Shown: in pieces, positions 1 through 7,025 of the stretch
How positions within the stretch are numbered: the first letter of the stretch is position 1
How the letters are laid out: the number at the start of each line of letters is the position of its first letter
Source: Caulobacteraceae bacterium
Lineage (GTDB): Bacteria; Pseudomonadota; Alphaproteobacteria; Caulobacterales; Caulobacteraceae
Assembly: GCA_947484535.1 (NCBI GenBank)
Contig: CANKPO010000021.1
Location: 1-10,921, forward strand
Length of the DNA stretch: 10,921 bases
Direction of reading: 5' to 3'
Position numbers and translations under genes: made by a program
Notes under the pieces: generated by a model
Database searches by the model: none
What the model was told of the DNA's origin: nothing
Seen by the model: the letters and a program-made list of their open reading frames with translations, nothing else

Positions 1-857
1 CTGACATTCACCCCGCCCCAGAAGTCGAGCATCTTGACCGGAATGAGGGCCTGATCGTGATAGAGGCATATGACCGCGTCATAGGTCTTACGCGCCTCCT
101 GGTGGAACAGGGTATCGGCGGGTTTGGGGCCGACGCAGTCGATGCCAAGCGCTCTTAGCGCGGCGACAGCCGGAGCCAAGAGGCGGACCTCTTCATCGCC
201 GATAGTGCCGTTTTCACCCGCATGGGGATTGAGCCCGGCCAGAACCAGTCTCGGCTTTTCAATGCCAAAGTCGCGGGTCATGGCCTCTGCGGTCACCGTG
301 GCCGTGTGGATGATCGCCTCTTGGGTCAGGGCGCTCGCGACCTTGGCTATGGGAACGTGGATGGTGACCAGCACGGCGCGCAGATCGCCGGAGGTCAGCA
401 TCATGACCGGGCCGCGCGCGCCCGACATCGGCACATCGGCAGTCAGGGCGGCTAGAAATTCGGTATGGCCGGGAAACTTGAAACCCGCCTCATAGAGCGG
501 GGCCTTGGAGATCGGGGCGGTGACAAGCCCGCGTACCTCGCCCTTTACGGCCATATCCACGCCCGTCTCTATCCAACGGATGATCGAAGGGGCGTGGGCC
601 TTGTCGCAGGCCCCTGCTGTCACCCTATGGCCCAGAGGCTGGTCCAGAACGGGAAGGGCACCAGAGAAGGTCGCAAGGGCCTCTGCAGGACCATCAACGC
701 GCTGCACAGCCACGCCTTGAGCAGCCAGTAGATCGGCATCTCCGATGACCATGAAGGCCGGGCCGCTGCGGCGAAGCGCGGTCCAAGCCTTGGCGATGAT
801 TTCTGGCCCAATGCCTGCCGGATCACCGAGGCTGAGCGCGAGCACGCCTTGTGTCAC
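1..857 (-). CDS. pdxA: 4-hydroxythreonine-4-phosphate dehydrogenase PdxA (partial, C-terminus beyond window)
   Basis: PdxA oxidises 4-phosphohydroxy-L-threonine with NAD in the DXP-dependent route to pyridoxal 5'-phosphate and acts in the cytosol. 285 codons are visible; the family is about 330 residues, so roughly the last 45 are off the left edge. The N-terminal GDPAGIGPE motif (residues 11-19) is present. All three family metal-ligand histidines are present: H131 in GHTE, H167 in TIHVP and H267 in YHDQ. NPHAGE lies at 210-215. The start chosen is a GTG 7 nt after the surA stop codon, because it places the conserved LSLGDPAG strand about 8 residues from the N-terminus; the GTG four codons on is an alternative. 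No strong ribosome binding site is seen, so translation is probably coupled to surA. The surA-pdxA pairing is a known conserved order, and rsmA/ksgA often follows but cannot be seen here. Confidence 0.95.
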   Translation of the reverse strand, partial: MTQGVLALSLGDPAGIGPEIIAKAWTALRRSGPAFMVIGDADLLAAQGVAVQRVDGPAEALATFSGALPVLDQPLGHRVTAGACDKAHAPSIIRWIETGVDMAVKGEVRGLVTAPISKAPLYEAGFKFPGHTEFLAALTADVPMSGARGPVMMLTSGDLRAVLVTIHVPIAKVASALTQEAIIHTATVTAEAMTRDFGIEKPRLVLAGLNPHAGENGTIGDEEVRLLAPAVAALRALGIDCVGPKPADTLFHQEARKTYDAVICLYHDQALIPVKMLDFWGGVNV

Positions 858-864
858 CGACCGA

Positions 865-2223
865 TCACCGGGTTTCGATCGTCGCCGAGTTGCGCAGGTC
901 ACGCAGATAACGCTTAGCAATCATCGCTAACTGCTGACCGACAAGGCGGTTTTCCATGTCTTCCTTGGTCGGAACCCGTCCGCCATCTTGGCGTTTGGCG
1001 CAGACGGCGATGAGGTGCAGGCCCACCTGCGTGCGGATCGGATCGCTGACCTGACCAACATTGAGCTTTTCAGCGGCTTCTCGGAAGGCGGGGGCAAGGT
1101 CTTTGATTTCCGACTCGCCCAGATCGCCCGCAATGACCCCCGAAACGGTCGCGGCAGCGGATTCCATATTGGTGCAGTCTTGAATCAAAGGCTTGAGGGC
1201 TACGAGCTTGGACTGGGCGGCAGCGACATCGGCGTCTGTGGAGGTCGCAGTCAGACGGATGGCAGCTTGCTTCAGGTCTACCATGGTGGCGCTGGCACCC
1301 GCCCGCTTTTCGCGCAGTGCCAAGATATAGACGCCGTCGGTCACGGGGATCGGTTGAGACAACTGTCCGGGGCGAAGCTCTTCGAGAGCCTGTAATAGGG
1401 CGGGCTGCAATTCTTCACCGGTCACCCAGCCAGTGTCGCCACCGGTCGCGGAGGTCGCAGCGGCGGAGAACTGCCGGGCCACACTGGCGAACGGTGCGCC
1501 TTGCTGAAGCTGGCCGATCAACTGGTTGGCGCCGCGCATGGCATTATCTGCACCCCCGACCCGTGTAGCCTCAATGAAGATTTCGCTGACCAGAAACTGT
1601 GGCTTGGCTGCTGCCGCATTTTGACGGGCCAAGGCGGATTCGATCTGGCCATCGCCGACCCGCAGGCGCGAGCCATAGCGGCCGTTGATCCAGCGCTGCC
1701 AGCTGATCTCCGCTCGGATTTGCGCGCGTAAGGTCTCTGGATTGACCCCGGAGGCGGCGAGCGAGCCGATCAACTGCTCGGCTGTGGCGCGGTTTTCCTG
1801 CGCCATGCGGCCGATCTGCCGATCAATATCCTCGTCCTTCGCAATGATGGAGAACTTCTGTTCCTTCTCGACGCGGCGCAGTTCCTGCATCTGAAGGGAT
1901 TCTTCGACCAGAGATCGCAAGGACTCGCGCTCGATCTGACCGAGGCTATCGGCGGTTGGCTGCATGCCCGAGGTGACGATCAAAAGCAGCATCCGCTGGC
2001 GCAGATCATAGGTCGAGATGATGCTGTCATTGACGATGGCCGCGACGCCTTCGCTCAGATAGTTGACCGTCGGTACTGGAGAAATGGTCGCCTGATCGCT
2101 CGAGGTCTGAGCCGACGCTGAGGTCGGCAGTGCCGCTTGGGCCACCACAGAAATGGCCGCAAGCGCAGCCGCCAGATGTTTAACCGTCAAAGCGCGCATC
2201 ATCGTGGATGTCGTTCCTCTCAT
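865..2223 (-). CDS. surA: Periplasmic chaperone / peptidyl-prolyl isomerase SurA
   Basis: SurA escorts unfolded outer-membrane beta-barrels, including LptD, across the periplasm to the BAM machinery. The product is 452 residues (E. coli SurA is 428). It begins with a signal peptide: a basic n-region, a hydrophobic Ala/Leu-rich stretch at about 17-32, and a likely cleavage site after ASA (residues 36-38). The SurA N-terminal domain follows from about 52 (GVAAIVNDSIIS at 59-70) to 200. A first parvulin-type domain spans about 208-307 and includes GGDTGWV at 261-267. A second, more divergent one spans about 313-412 and ends in GLHLIAV. The start is uncertain. The ATG at 2223 has only a weak GGCGG upstream, while ATGs at 2202 and 2199 follow an AGAGGA at 12 and 15 nt; all three keep the signal peptide. 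The gene lies 18 nt after lptD, its best-known client gene. Confidence 0.95.
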   Translation of the reverse strand: MRGTTSTMMRALTVKHLAAALAAISVVAQAALPTSASAQTSSDQATISPVPTVNYLSEGVAAIVNDSIISTYDLRQRMLLLIVTSGMQPTADSLGQIERESLRSLVEESLQMQELRRVEKEQKFSIIAKDEDIDRQIGRMAQENRATAEQLIGSLAASGVNPETLRAQIRAEISWQRWINGRYGSRLRVGDGQIESALARQNAAAAKPQFLVSEIFIEATRVGGADNAMRGANQLIGQLQQGAPFASVARQFSAAATSATGGDTGWVTGEELQPALLQALEELRPGQLSQPIPVTDGVYILALREKRAGASATMVDLKQAAIRLTATSTDADVAAAQSKLVALKPLIQDCTNMESAAATVSGVIAGDLGESEIKDLAPAFREAAEKLNVGQVSDPIRTQVGLHLIAVCAKRQDGGRVPTKEDMENRLVGQQLAMIAKRYLRDLRNSATIETR

Positions 2224-2241
2224 GCGCCCGCCAGAGTCGCT

Positions 2242-4536
2242 CTAGCGGTCGTCATAGTCTGTGTATCCTGCATCGCCCAATGTGGCGAGGGTTAGGCGTA
2301 TGAGCACATTATCGGACGGGCCGAGCGTGCGGTTGTAGGTTTCTTCGCGTTGATACACGATTTCGAGCCTTGTGCATTCGTCGCGATAGAGCAGACCGAT
2401 TTCACGGTTGCGCCAAACATCATTTTCAAGATCACGGACGCCGGCAAAGGTCAGGCCCCAGGTTTTGGAGATATAGACCTCTCCGGCGCCTTGGATGTCC
2501 TGCACAGCCGAGCCGCTGATGGCGGTCTTGTCGTCCAGATATCGGACATAGCCCCGAACCCGATCAAGACTGAGGTTGGCCCCAGCCTCTTGGCGGCGGA
2601 TCGCCAAGCTGTCGGAATCTAGGCGCGTGCGGGCAAAGGCGGACAGGCCTGCGATTGGCGCAATCGAGACGGACGTCACCCAATCGGACGCGGTGCCTTG
2701 CAAGCCGGTGCGCGCCTGCACCATCAGGTCCCGATTGGTCCGAAAGCTGCGTCCGACCAGCAGGCGAGCGGTGCGTCCACCGCCCCAATCAACCGTGGTT
2801 CGCACACCGACATTGAGCCTTTGACCGCCATCATAGAGGTCAAATCCCGGATAGCGGTTGGCTTCGAACAGGTTGGTCTCGTCAAACTCGAACGAGATAC
2901 TGTCTTCGTTCGGAATACGGCTATCACTCTGAGAATCGGGGGACAGGGCAATCTGAGCCATGGGCTCGACAATGATGGTCGAGGTGCCCGCCTTGCGGAT
3001 GAGGGGATAGCTCAGATCGACACCGACCGTGCCCATGGTCCGGCTGATCGACTGACCCTTGGTGTTGGTCAGGGACTGGTCGGCAATATTGTAATAGTCC
3101 GCACGGGCCGAGATGAAGGGTTCCGCCCTCAAGCCATTGCTGAAGGTATTGATCTGACGCCATTCGCCTTCACCGGTTGCCCTGCGGCTATCGACGCCGG
3201 GTTGCTCGGCGGAGGTGGGTGACTGGTCGCGAAACAGGGCCACGCCGCTGCCTTGCAGACGCAGACGGCCCCCGAAGATCGGATCTTTCGGTTCATAACG
3301 CGCCTCGATCAGGGGCGCCGCATAGGGAATGGCGTGGTTATTGTCGGTGCTGCGCAGGCCTTGGAAGCTAAGGGTCGATAGGGCCAGATAGCTGCGGTCA
3401 GTCTGACGGGTCGCATAGAGCTGGGTCAGGAGGCGGCGGCTGTCAGTGTTGAACAGGCCGCGATTGTCCTGATAGACCCGGCCGATATTGTACTTGTCGA
3501 ACAAGAGGGCGTCAGAGGTGCGTTCGAGTCCGAACCCCCAGTCCCACCTGTCATTGATGGTGAACTTCCCCTTCGCCAAGATATAGCTGCGGGAGGTATT
3601 GTCCCCCACCTTGCGAAGGTCGCCATTGATGGTCTCAAGGTCGCGCTCGTGGGTGTAGCCTGCACGGGCTTCAATCTCGCCGGAATAGAACCGCTTGCGC
3701 CATTCCAGGTTCACGAACGGATTGACGAGTGTGTTGATCTGCGGGCTGATCACCAGATCTTGCGACGGTGAGAGGACCACCAGATAGGGCTGTTCGTAGC
3801 TGAAGCCCCGACGCTTCGACTGCTGAATACGCGGTGGAAGCATTCCGGAACTGCGCTCGGCCTGCGGGTCTGGGTGCCAGAAGATCGGGGCATAGAAGAC
3901 CGGTACGCCCAGTACCTTGACGACCGCTTGCCGGTAATAGACCAACTGCCGAGCGCGATCTTGCACGATACGTTCCGCGCTGATCGACCAGCTTGGGGCC
4001 TTGGGTTCACCGGTCTTGGCGCAGATGTCACAGGGCGTATAGATGGCCCGGTTCAGCTCATTGACCGCCTCAGAACGCCGAATGGCCGAGGAGGCCGCGA
4101 ACTTGATGTTGGGCTCTAAGATGGTCGAGAAACCATAGGCGACACCGGCGCGCAGCTGGTCATCGAGCGTAATCTCTTCGGCCGACTGGACACCCGTATC
4201 CGGACTTATGACCTGCGCCTTGCCCTTGGCGGTGATGATGCCGGTCTGGGTGTCATAGACCAGTTGCTGAGCGCGGATGGTGCGGCCCTGATAGCGCGCC
4301 TCAACATCGCCTTGAGCGGCAATGGTCTTATTGGCATCGTCGCGGATCACAACGTCCGCTTCGAGATAGAAGCCGTCATCGCCCAAGCCATCATCGACGG
4401 CAGACGGCTTGGCCGCATTAGGGGCAGGCGTTGGCACAGCGGCGAAGACAGGCGCGCTCAACATGGCGCAGAGCAGCGCGCTGCCGCTAAGCAGTGCTGT
4501 TCGCCGTGCGCCGAGGAGCGATCGCCGCTCTATCAT
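2242..4536 (-). CDS. lptD: LPS-assembly outer-membrane translocon LptD (OstA/Imp)
   Basis: LptD is the outer-membrane barrel that, with lipoprotein LptE, inserts lipopolysaccharide into the outer leaflet. The product is 764 residues (E. coli 784). A signal peptide covers about residues 1-32, ending at VFA. A periplasmic OstA-like beta-jellyroll follows at about 54-150 (FYLEADVVIRDD, GDVEARYQG, GKAQVISPDTG). The LptD barrel domain then begins with the typical VPVFYAPIFWHPDP (211-224) and SGMLPPRI. Cysteines sit at 169 and 172 (CDIC) and at 721 (DECTRLEI), plus C23 in the signal peptide. In E. coli LptD, disulfides link N- and C-terminal cysteines. The start at 4536 has GAGGA at 4546-4550 with a 9-nt spacer. 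The protein ends in a YTDYDDR tail after the last predicted strand rather than on an aromatic residue. The gene lies 57 nt after lptG, and that gap carries a hairpin. Confidence 0.97.
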   Translation of the reverse strand: MIERRSLLGARRTALLSGSALLCAMLSAPVFAAVPTPAPNAAKPSAVDDGLGDDGFYLEADVVIRDDANKTIAAQGDVEARYQGRTIRAQQLVYDTQTGIITAKGKAQVISPDTGVQSAEEITLDDQLRAGVAYGFSTILEPNIKFAASSAIRRSEAVNELNRAIYTPCDICAKTGEPKAPSWSISAERIVQDRARQLVYYRQAVVKVLGVPVFYAPIFWHPDPQAERSSGMLPPRIQQSKRRGFSYEQPYLVVLSPSQDLVISPQINTLVNPFVNLEWRKRFYSGEIEARAGYTHERDLETINGDLRKVGDNTSRSYILAKGKFTINDRWDWGFGLERTSDALLFDKYNIGRVYQDNRGLFNTDSRRLLTQLYATRQTDRSYLALSTLSFQGLRSTDNNHAIPYAAPLIEARYEPKDPIFGGRLRLQGSGVALFRDQSPTSAEQPGVDSRRATGEGEWRQINTFSNGLRAEPFISARADYYNIADQSLTNTKGQSISRTMGTVGVDLSYPLIRKAGTSTIIVEPMAQIALSPDSQSDSRIPNEDSISFEFDETNLFEANRYPGFDLYDGGQRLNVGVRTTVDWGGGRTARLLVGRSFRTNRDLMVQARTGLQGTASDWVTSVSIAPIAGLSAFARTRLDSDSLAIRRQEAGANLSLDRVRGYVRYLDDKTAISGSAVQDIQGAGEVYISKTWGLTFAGVRDLENDVWRNREIGLLYRDECTRLEIVYQREETYNRTLGPSDNVLIRLTLATLGDAGYTDYDDR

Positions 4537-4554
4537 TCGTCCTAGTCCTCTATC

Positions 4555-4577
4555 CGTCGCCCGAACTTACGGCGACG
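4555..4577 (-). promoter_or_regulatory. Hairpin in the lptG-lptD intergenic leader
   Basis: CGTCGCC at 4555-4561 and GGCGACG at 4571-4577 are perfect inverted repeats. They give a 7-bp GC-rich stem with a 9-nt loop in the minus-strand transcript. The stem ends 18 nt before the lptD ATG, immediately upstream of its GAGGA ribosome binding site. No U-run follows, so it does not look like an intrinsic terminator. A role as a translation or mRNA-stability element for lptD is inference only. Confidence 0.4.
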
Positions 4578-4593
4578 ACTCAGTGATGTTGGT

Positions 4594-5700
4594 TCAACCG
4601 TCTTCGGTATAACAAAGCAAGGTGAACCCTGACAGAATTGCCAAGATCGGCGGTGCCCAAGCGGCTGCGAAGGGGGCGATCACATCGGCCTTGCCCAAAG
4701 CACCGCAAAAGCTGTTGAAGAAGAAAAACATAAAACCCAGCGCCGTGCCTGATCCCGCCAAGGCGGTCAGGCCGCCAAGTCGCATCAGGCGGAGGGAAAA
4801 GGCGGCGGCGAGAACAGACATGGCGGCAAACAGGATCGGAGTCGCGAGAAGCTGCTGAAACCGCAAACGATAGGCCGTGGCGGAAAAGCCAGCCTGCTCT
4901 GTTTGCGCGATCATGCGCGGCAAGCCCCAGAACGGAATGGCCGTAGGAGACGCAAACTTTTCTAGCGCAGCGCGGGCATCCAAGGTCGAGGGGATGACCA
5001 GGCTGTCATATTTGACAGAACTGGCTCCGGGGGATGCCTCACGGGCTCCGGTCAGTTTCCAATTGCCATCGATGAGGCGGGCTTCATCGGCCTCGATCCG
5101 GCGCGAAAACTCCAAATCGCCCTTGGGGCCGACGGTGGACACGAACAGCGATACGCCCGAGAGCCGAACCGCGCCATTGACGGAGTCTCGACCTTGCGAG
5201 CGGATCACCATCTGGGTGCGCTTGTCGCCTTGACGCAGCCAGATATCGGTCGGGGCCACGACCAGATAGTTGCTCATCATGGCGTCGCGATTGCGCTCGA
5301 ACTGGGCATTGAGGCTTGAGGCTAGCGGATTGAGGGCGATGACCGTCAAGGTGCCGATGACAAAGGCCGCGCCTGCCGCCGGGAAGATAAACCGCCAGGC
5401 CGAAACGCCTGCGGCCCGCATGGCGATGAGCTCGCTGCGCCGATTGAGGCCGACAAAGGCAGCCAAGGTTCCAAACAGGAAGGCGAAAGGTAAGAGCAGC
5501 AGAATGACCGATGGAGACTTCAGCACCGTCAGGCCCAAGATCTGCGCGGCCCCCACATCGGCGCGCACGCCCACGGAGCGCGACAGTTCGACGAAATCCA
5601 CCAGCACGATGATCGAACTGATGATGCTCAAGGCCCCCAGAACGGCCATCATGGTGTGGCCGAGCACATAGGTCTCTAGACGGGTCAGGCGGGTGCGCAT
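4594..5700 (-). CDS. lptG: LPS export ABC transporter permease LptG
   Basis: LptG is one of the two permease subunits of the inner-membrane LptB2FG complex, which extracts lipopolysaccharide from the inner membrane and feeds the LptC-LptA-LptD bridge. From the ATG at 5700 the product is 368 residues (E. coli 360). It shows the YjgP/YjgQ layout: transmembrane helices near 15-38, 62-85 and 103-123, a large periplasmic beta-jellyroll in the middle, and three more helices at the C-terminus. The cytoplasmic coupling-helix region LNRRSELIAMRAAGVSAWRF (about 85-104) is characteristic of the family. The frame stays open upstream to 5796, but that part overlaps lptF and looks non-coding. The chosen ATG shares one base with the lptF stop (TGATG) and matches the family's usual N-terminus (LxRLExYVLG). 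A GGAG lies 11 nt upstream. The LptB ATPase is not encoded here. Confidence 0.96.
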   Translation of the reverse strand: MRTRLTRLETYVLGHTMMAVLGALSIISSIIVLVDFVELSRSVGVRADVGAAQILGLTVLKSPSVILLLLPFAFLFGTLAAFVGLNRRSELIAMRAAGVSAWRFIFPAAGAAFVIGTLTVIALNPLASSLNAQFERNRDAMMSNYLVVAPTDIWLRQGDKRTQMVIRSQGRDSVNGAVRLSGVSLFVSTVGPKGDLEFSRRIEADEARLIDGNWKLTGAREASPGASSVKYDSLVIPSTLDARAALEKFASPTAIPFWGLPRMIAQTEQAGFSATAYRLRFQQLLATPILFAAMSVLAAAFSLRLMRLGGLTALAGSGTALGFMFFFFNSFCGALGKADVIAPFAAAWAPPILAILSGFTLLCYTEDG

Positions 5701-6842
5701 CAGGTGATCCACTCCACCTCTGGCTTGCGCGCCCCCAGAAGCCTTAGGCCGCCAGTGCGTGAGGATTTCTGCTTGAACAGCTTTGCCAAGGCCCACCAGG
5801 TGGCGATCAGGGGCACGGCATATTGCAGGACGTTCAAGGCCGCATTGTCATCGCAGGCCGCTTGAACCGCAAAGCCAATGATCCGAACAAAGGCGGCGAC
5901 CCCGGCAATCATGGCGATCCGGCGCCCATAGCCAAGGCGGCTAAAGGCCCCACCGATAACCGCATTGAGGGCCATGGCCATGAAGGCGAGGTTGTAGAGG
6001 GGCGATGATAGGCGCGAATGGAACTCCGCGATCATCTTGACCCGGTTGCGCTGTTCCCACTCCTGCTGAAGGTCGGGGAACATCAGTTCATGCATGTAGC
6101 GGTCTGAAATCTTGTAGTGGACCAACTCGTAGGTGTTCATGAAGGGGGCGAGGTTGAAGATGTACTCGTCAAATTTCAGAAAGTTGAGGACGCCTTCGCT
6201 CGACAGTTCCTGATTGGAGCCCTGCCGCATGATCAAGATGGGTTCACCGTTGCGTTTGGCGATCTTGCCTTGCTGCGCAAAGAAGGTGGTAGAGCCGCCC
6301 TCGGCCTTTTCCTGATTGAGGAACATGTTCCGCATGATGCCCTGCTGATCAATGCTCTGGGCATAGACGGTCAGGTCAGAGGAGGGCTGTGAGAATTCAC
6401 CGGCCCGCACGAGGCTGGCGGCCAGATCGGTGCGCACGGCGAAGAGCTCATCGCGCATGGTGCGGTAGCAGTAGGGTTGGACCCACAGATTAACGACCAA
6501 CGTCACCAGCATGGCCAGCGAGGCGAGCTTGATCGCGGGGGCAATCACCCGCCAGCGGCTCATGCCTCCGGCAAAACAGACAACGATCTCCTGTTCCGTA
6601 TGGAGCCGATTGAGCGCCACCAACGAGGCCACGAAAATGGCAATCGGCAGGATCATGTTCAAAAGCTGCGGCAGGGCCAAGAAGGTGATCTTGGCAAAGA
6701 CCATCGCGCTTTGACGCTGCTCGACCATGATATCCAGGGTGCCAAGGCTCTGGCTGAGCAGGGCCACCGCGACAAGCGCAAGGGTTGCCAGAAGGGTCGG
6801 GCCGAGCAGTTGCTTGAAGAGATAACGCTCGATCAGGCTCAT
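5700..6842 (-). CDS. lptF: LPS export ABC transporter permease LptF
   Basis: LptF pairs with LptG to form the transmembrane part of LptB2FG in the inner membrane. The product is 380 residues (E. coli 366). The N-terminus MSLIERYLFKQ is typical of the family. Hydrophobic helices lie at about 12-33, 48-76 and 98-120, with the cytoplasmic segment LNRLHTEQEIVVCFAGGMS (77-95) corresponding to the coupling helix that contacts LptB. A periplasmic domain runs from about 121 to 270, then three C-terminal helices at about 283-303, 307-328 and 334-353. A basic cytoplasmic tail (KQKSSRTGGLRLLGARK) ends the protein. It is the first gene of the minus-strand run, with a probable promoter in the gap shared with pepA. 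Its TGA stop overlaps the lptG ATG by one base, so the two partner subunits are probably made in coupled fashion. Its own ribosome binding site is weak: a GAGGA about 14 nt upstream. Confidence 0.95.
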   Translation of the reverse strand: MSLIERYLFKQLLGPTLLATLALVAVALLSQSLGTLDIMVEQRQSAMVFAKITFLALPQLLNMILPIAIFVASLVALNRLHTEQEIVVCFAGGMSRWRVIAPAIKLASLAMLVTLVVNLWVQPYCYRTMRDELFAVRTDLAASLVRAGEFSQPSSDLTVYAQSIDQQGIMRNMFLNQEKAEGGSTTFFAQQGKIAKRNGEPILIMRQGSNQELSSEGVLNFLKFDEYIFNLAPFMNTYELVHYKISDRYMHELMFPDLQQEWEQRNRVKMIAEFHSRLSSPLYNLAFMAMALNAVIGGAFSRLGYGRRIAMIAGVAAFVRIIGFAVQAACDDNAALNVLQYAVPLIATWWALAKLFKQKSSRTGGLRLLGARKPEVEWIT

Positions 6843-6918
6843 AGGCTGGGAACGGTCCTCAAACAGCCGGAAGGATTGACGATAGCACAGCCATTGCAGC
6901 GGCGAACCGTGTCGCTAT

Positions 6919-6948
6919 GTTCTACACGTCCCAAGGGGCTGGTGCCAA
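6919..6948 (-). promoter_or_regulatory. Candidate promoter for the lptF-lptG-lptD-surA-pdxA run
   Basis: On the minus strand, TTGGCA (6943-6948) and TAGAAC (6919-6924) are separated by 18 bp. This is a plausible -35/-10 pair about 75 bp upstream of the lptF ATG. The match to sigma-70 type consensus is only partial. The Caulobacter-type TTGACG/GCTANAWC form is not clearly present. Confidence 0.25.
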
Positions 6949-7014
6949 CCGCTGAGCGCACCTCAGTCCTATCTTGACGGGAATTCGGATAATGTCGTCC
7001 ATGGATGTGGACGC

Positions 7015-7019
7015 AGGAG
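7015..7019 (+). promoter_or_regulatory. Ribosome binding site fixing the pepA start
   Basis: AGGAG lies 6 nt before the ATG at 7026. This spacing favours 7026 over the in-frame ATG at 7005, which would add seven residues (MWTQENR) and place the AGGAG inside the gene. Confidence 0.75.
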
Positions 7020-7025
7020 AACAGA

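Larger units (their letters stand above)
6843..7025. promoter_or_regulatory. Divergent intergenic control region between lptF and pepA
   Basis: These 183 bp carry no convincing gene and must hold the start signals of both flanking transcription units. On the pepA side, a TTGACGG (6974-6980) resembles an alphaproteobacterial -35 element, and a GATAAT (6988-6993) resembles a -10. They are only 8 bp apart, so they cannot pair with each other. The pepA promoter is therefore not settled. Confidence 0.5.

Noticed and set aside
2698..3222. 174-codon open frame on the plus strand inside lptD
   Set aside because: It is antisense to the LptD barrel and shows no recognisable domain, so it is a shadow frame.
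4577..4581. GANTC sites in the lptG-lptD gap (here) and the lptD-surA gap (2234-2238), possible CcrM methylation control
   Set aside because: Several GANTC sites also occur within surA (for example 1112-1116 and 1160-1164), so the gap sites are not distinctive.
4597..4608. Small ACCG-TCTT-CGGT hairpin at the end of lptG
   Set aside because: The stem is only 4 bp, it lies within the coding end, and no T-run follows; chance is likely.
5701..5796. N-terminal extension of lptG by 32 codons
   Set aside because: It overlaps lptF coding sequence, while the ATG at 5700 gives the usual family N-terminus and a TGATG junction.
6477..6977. 166-codon plus-strand frame spanning the lptF start and part of the divergent gap
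   Set aside because: Most of it is antisense to lptF, its composition is charged and low in hydrophobic residues, and no family is recognised.
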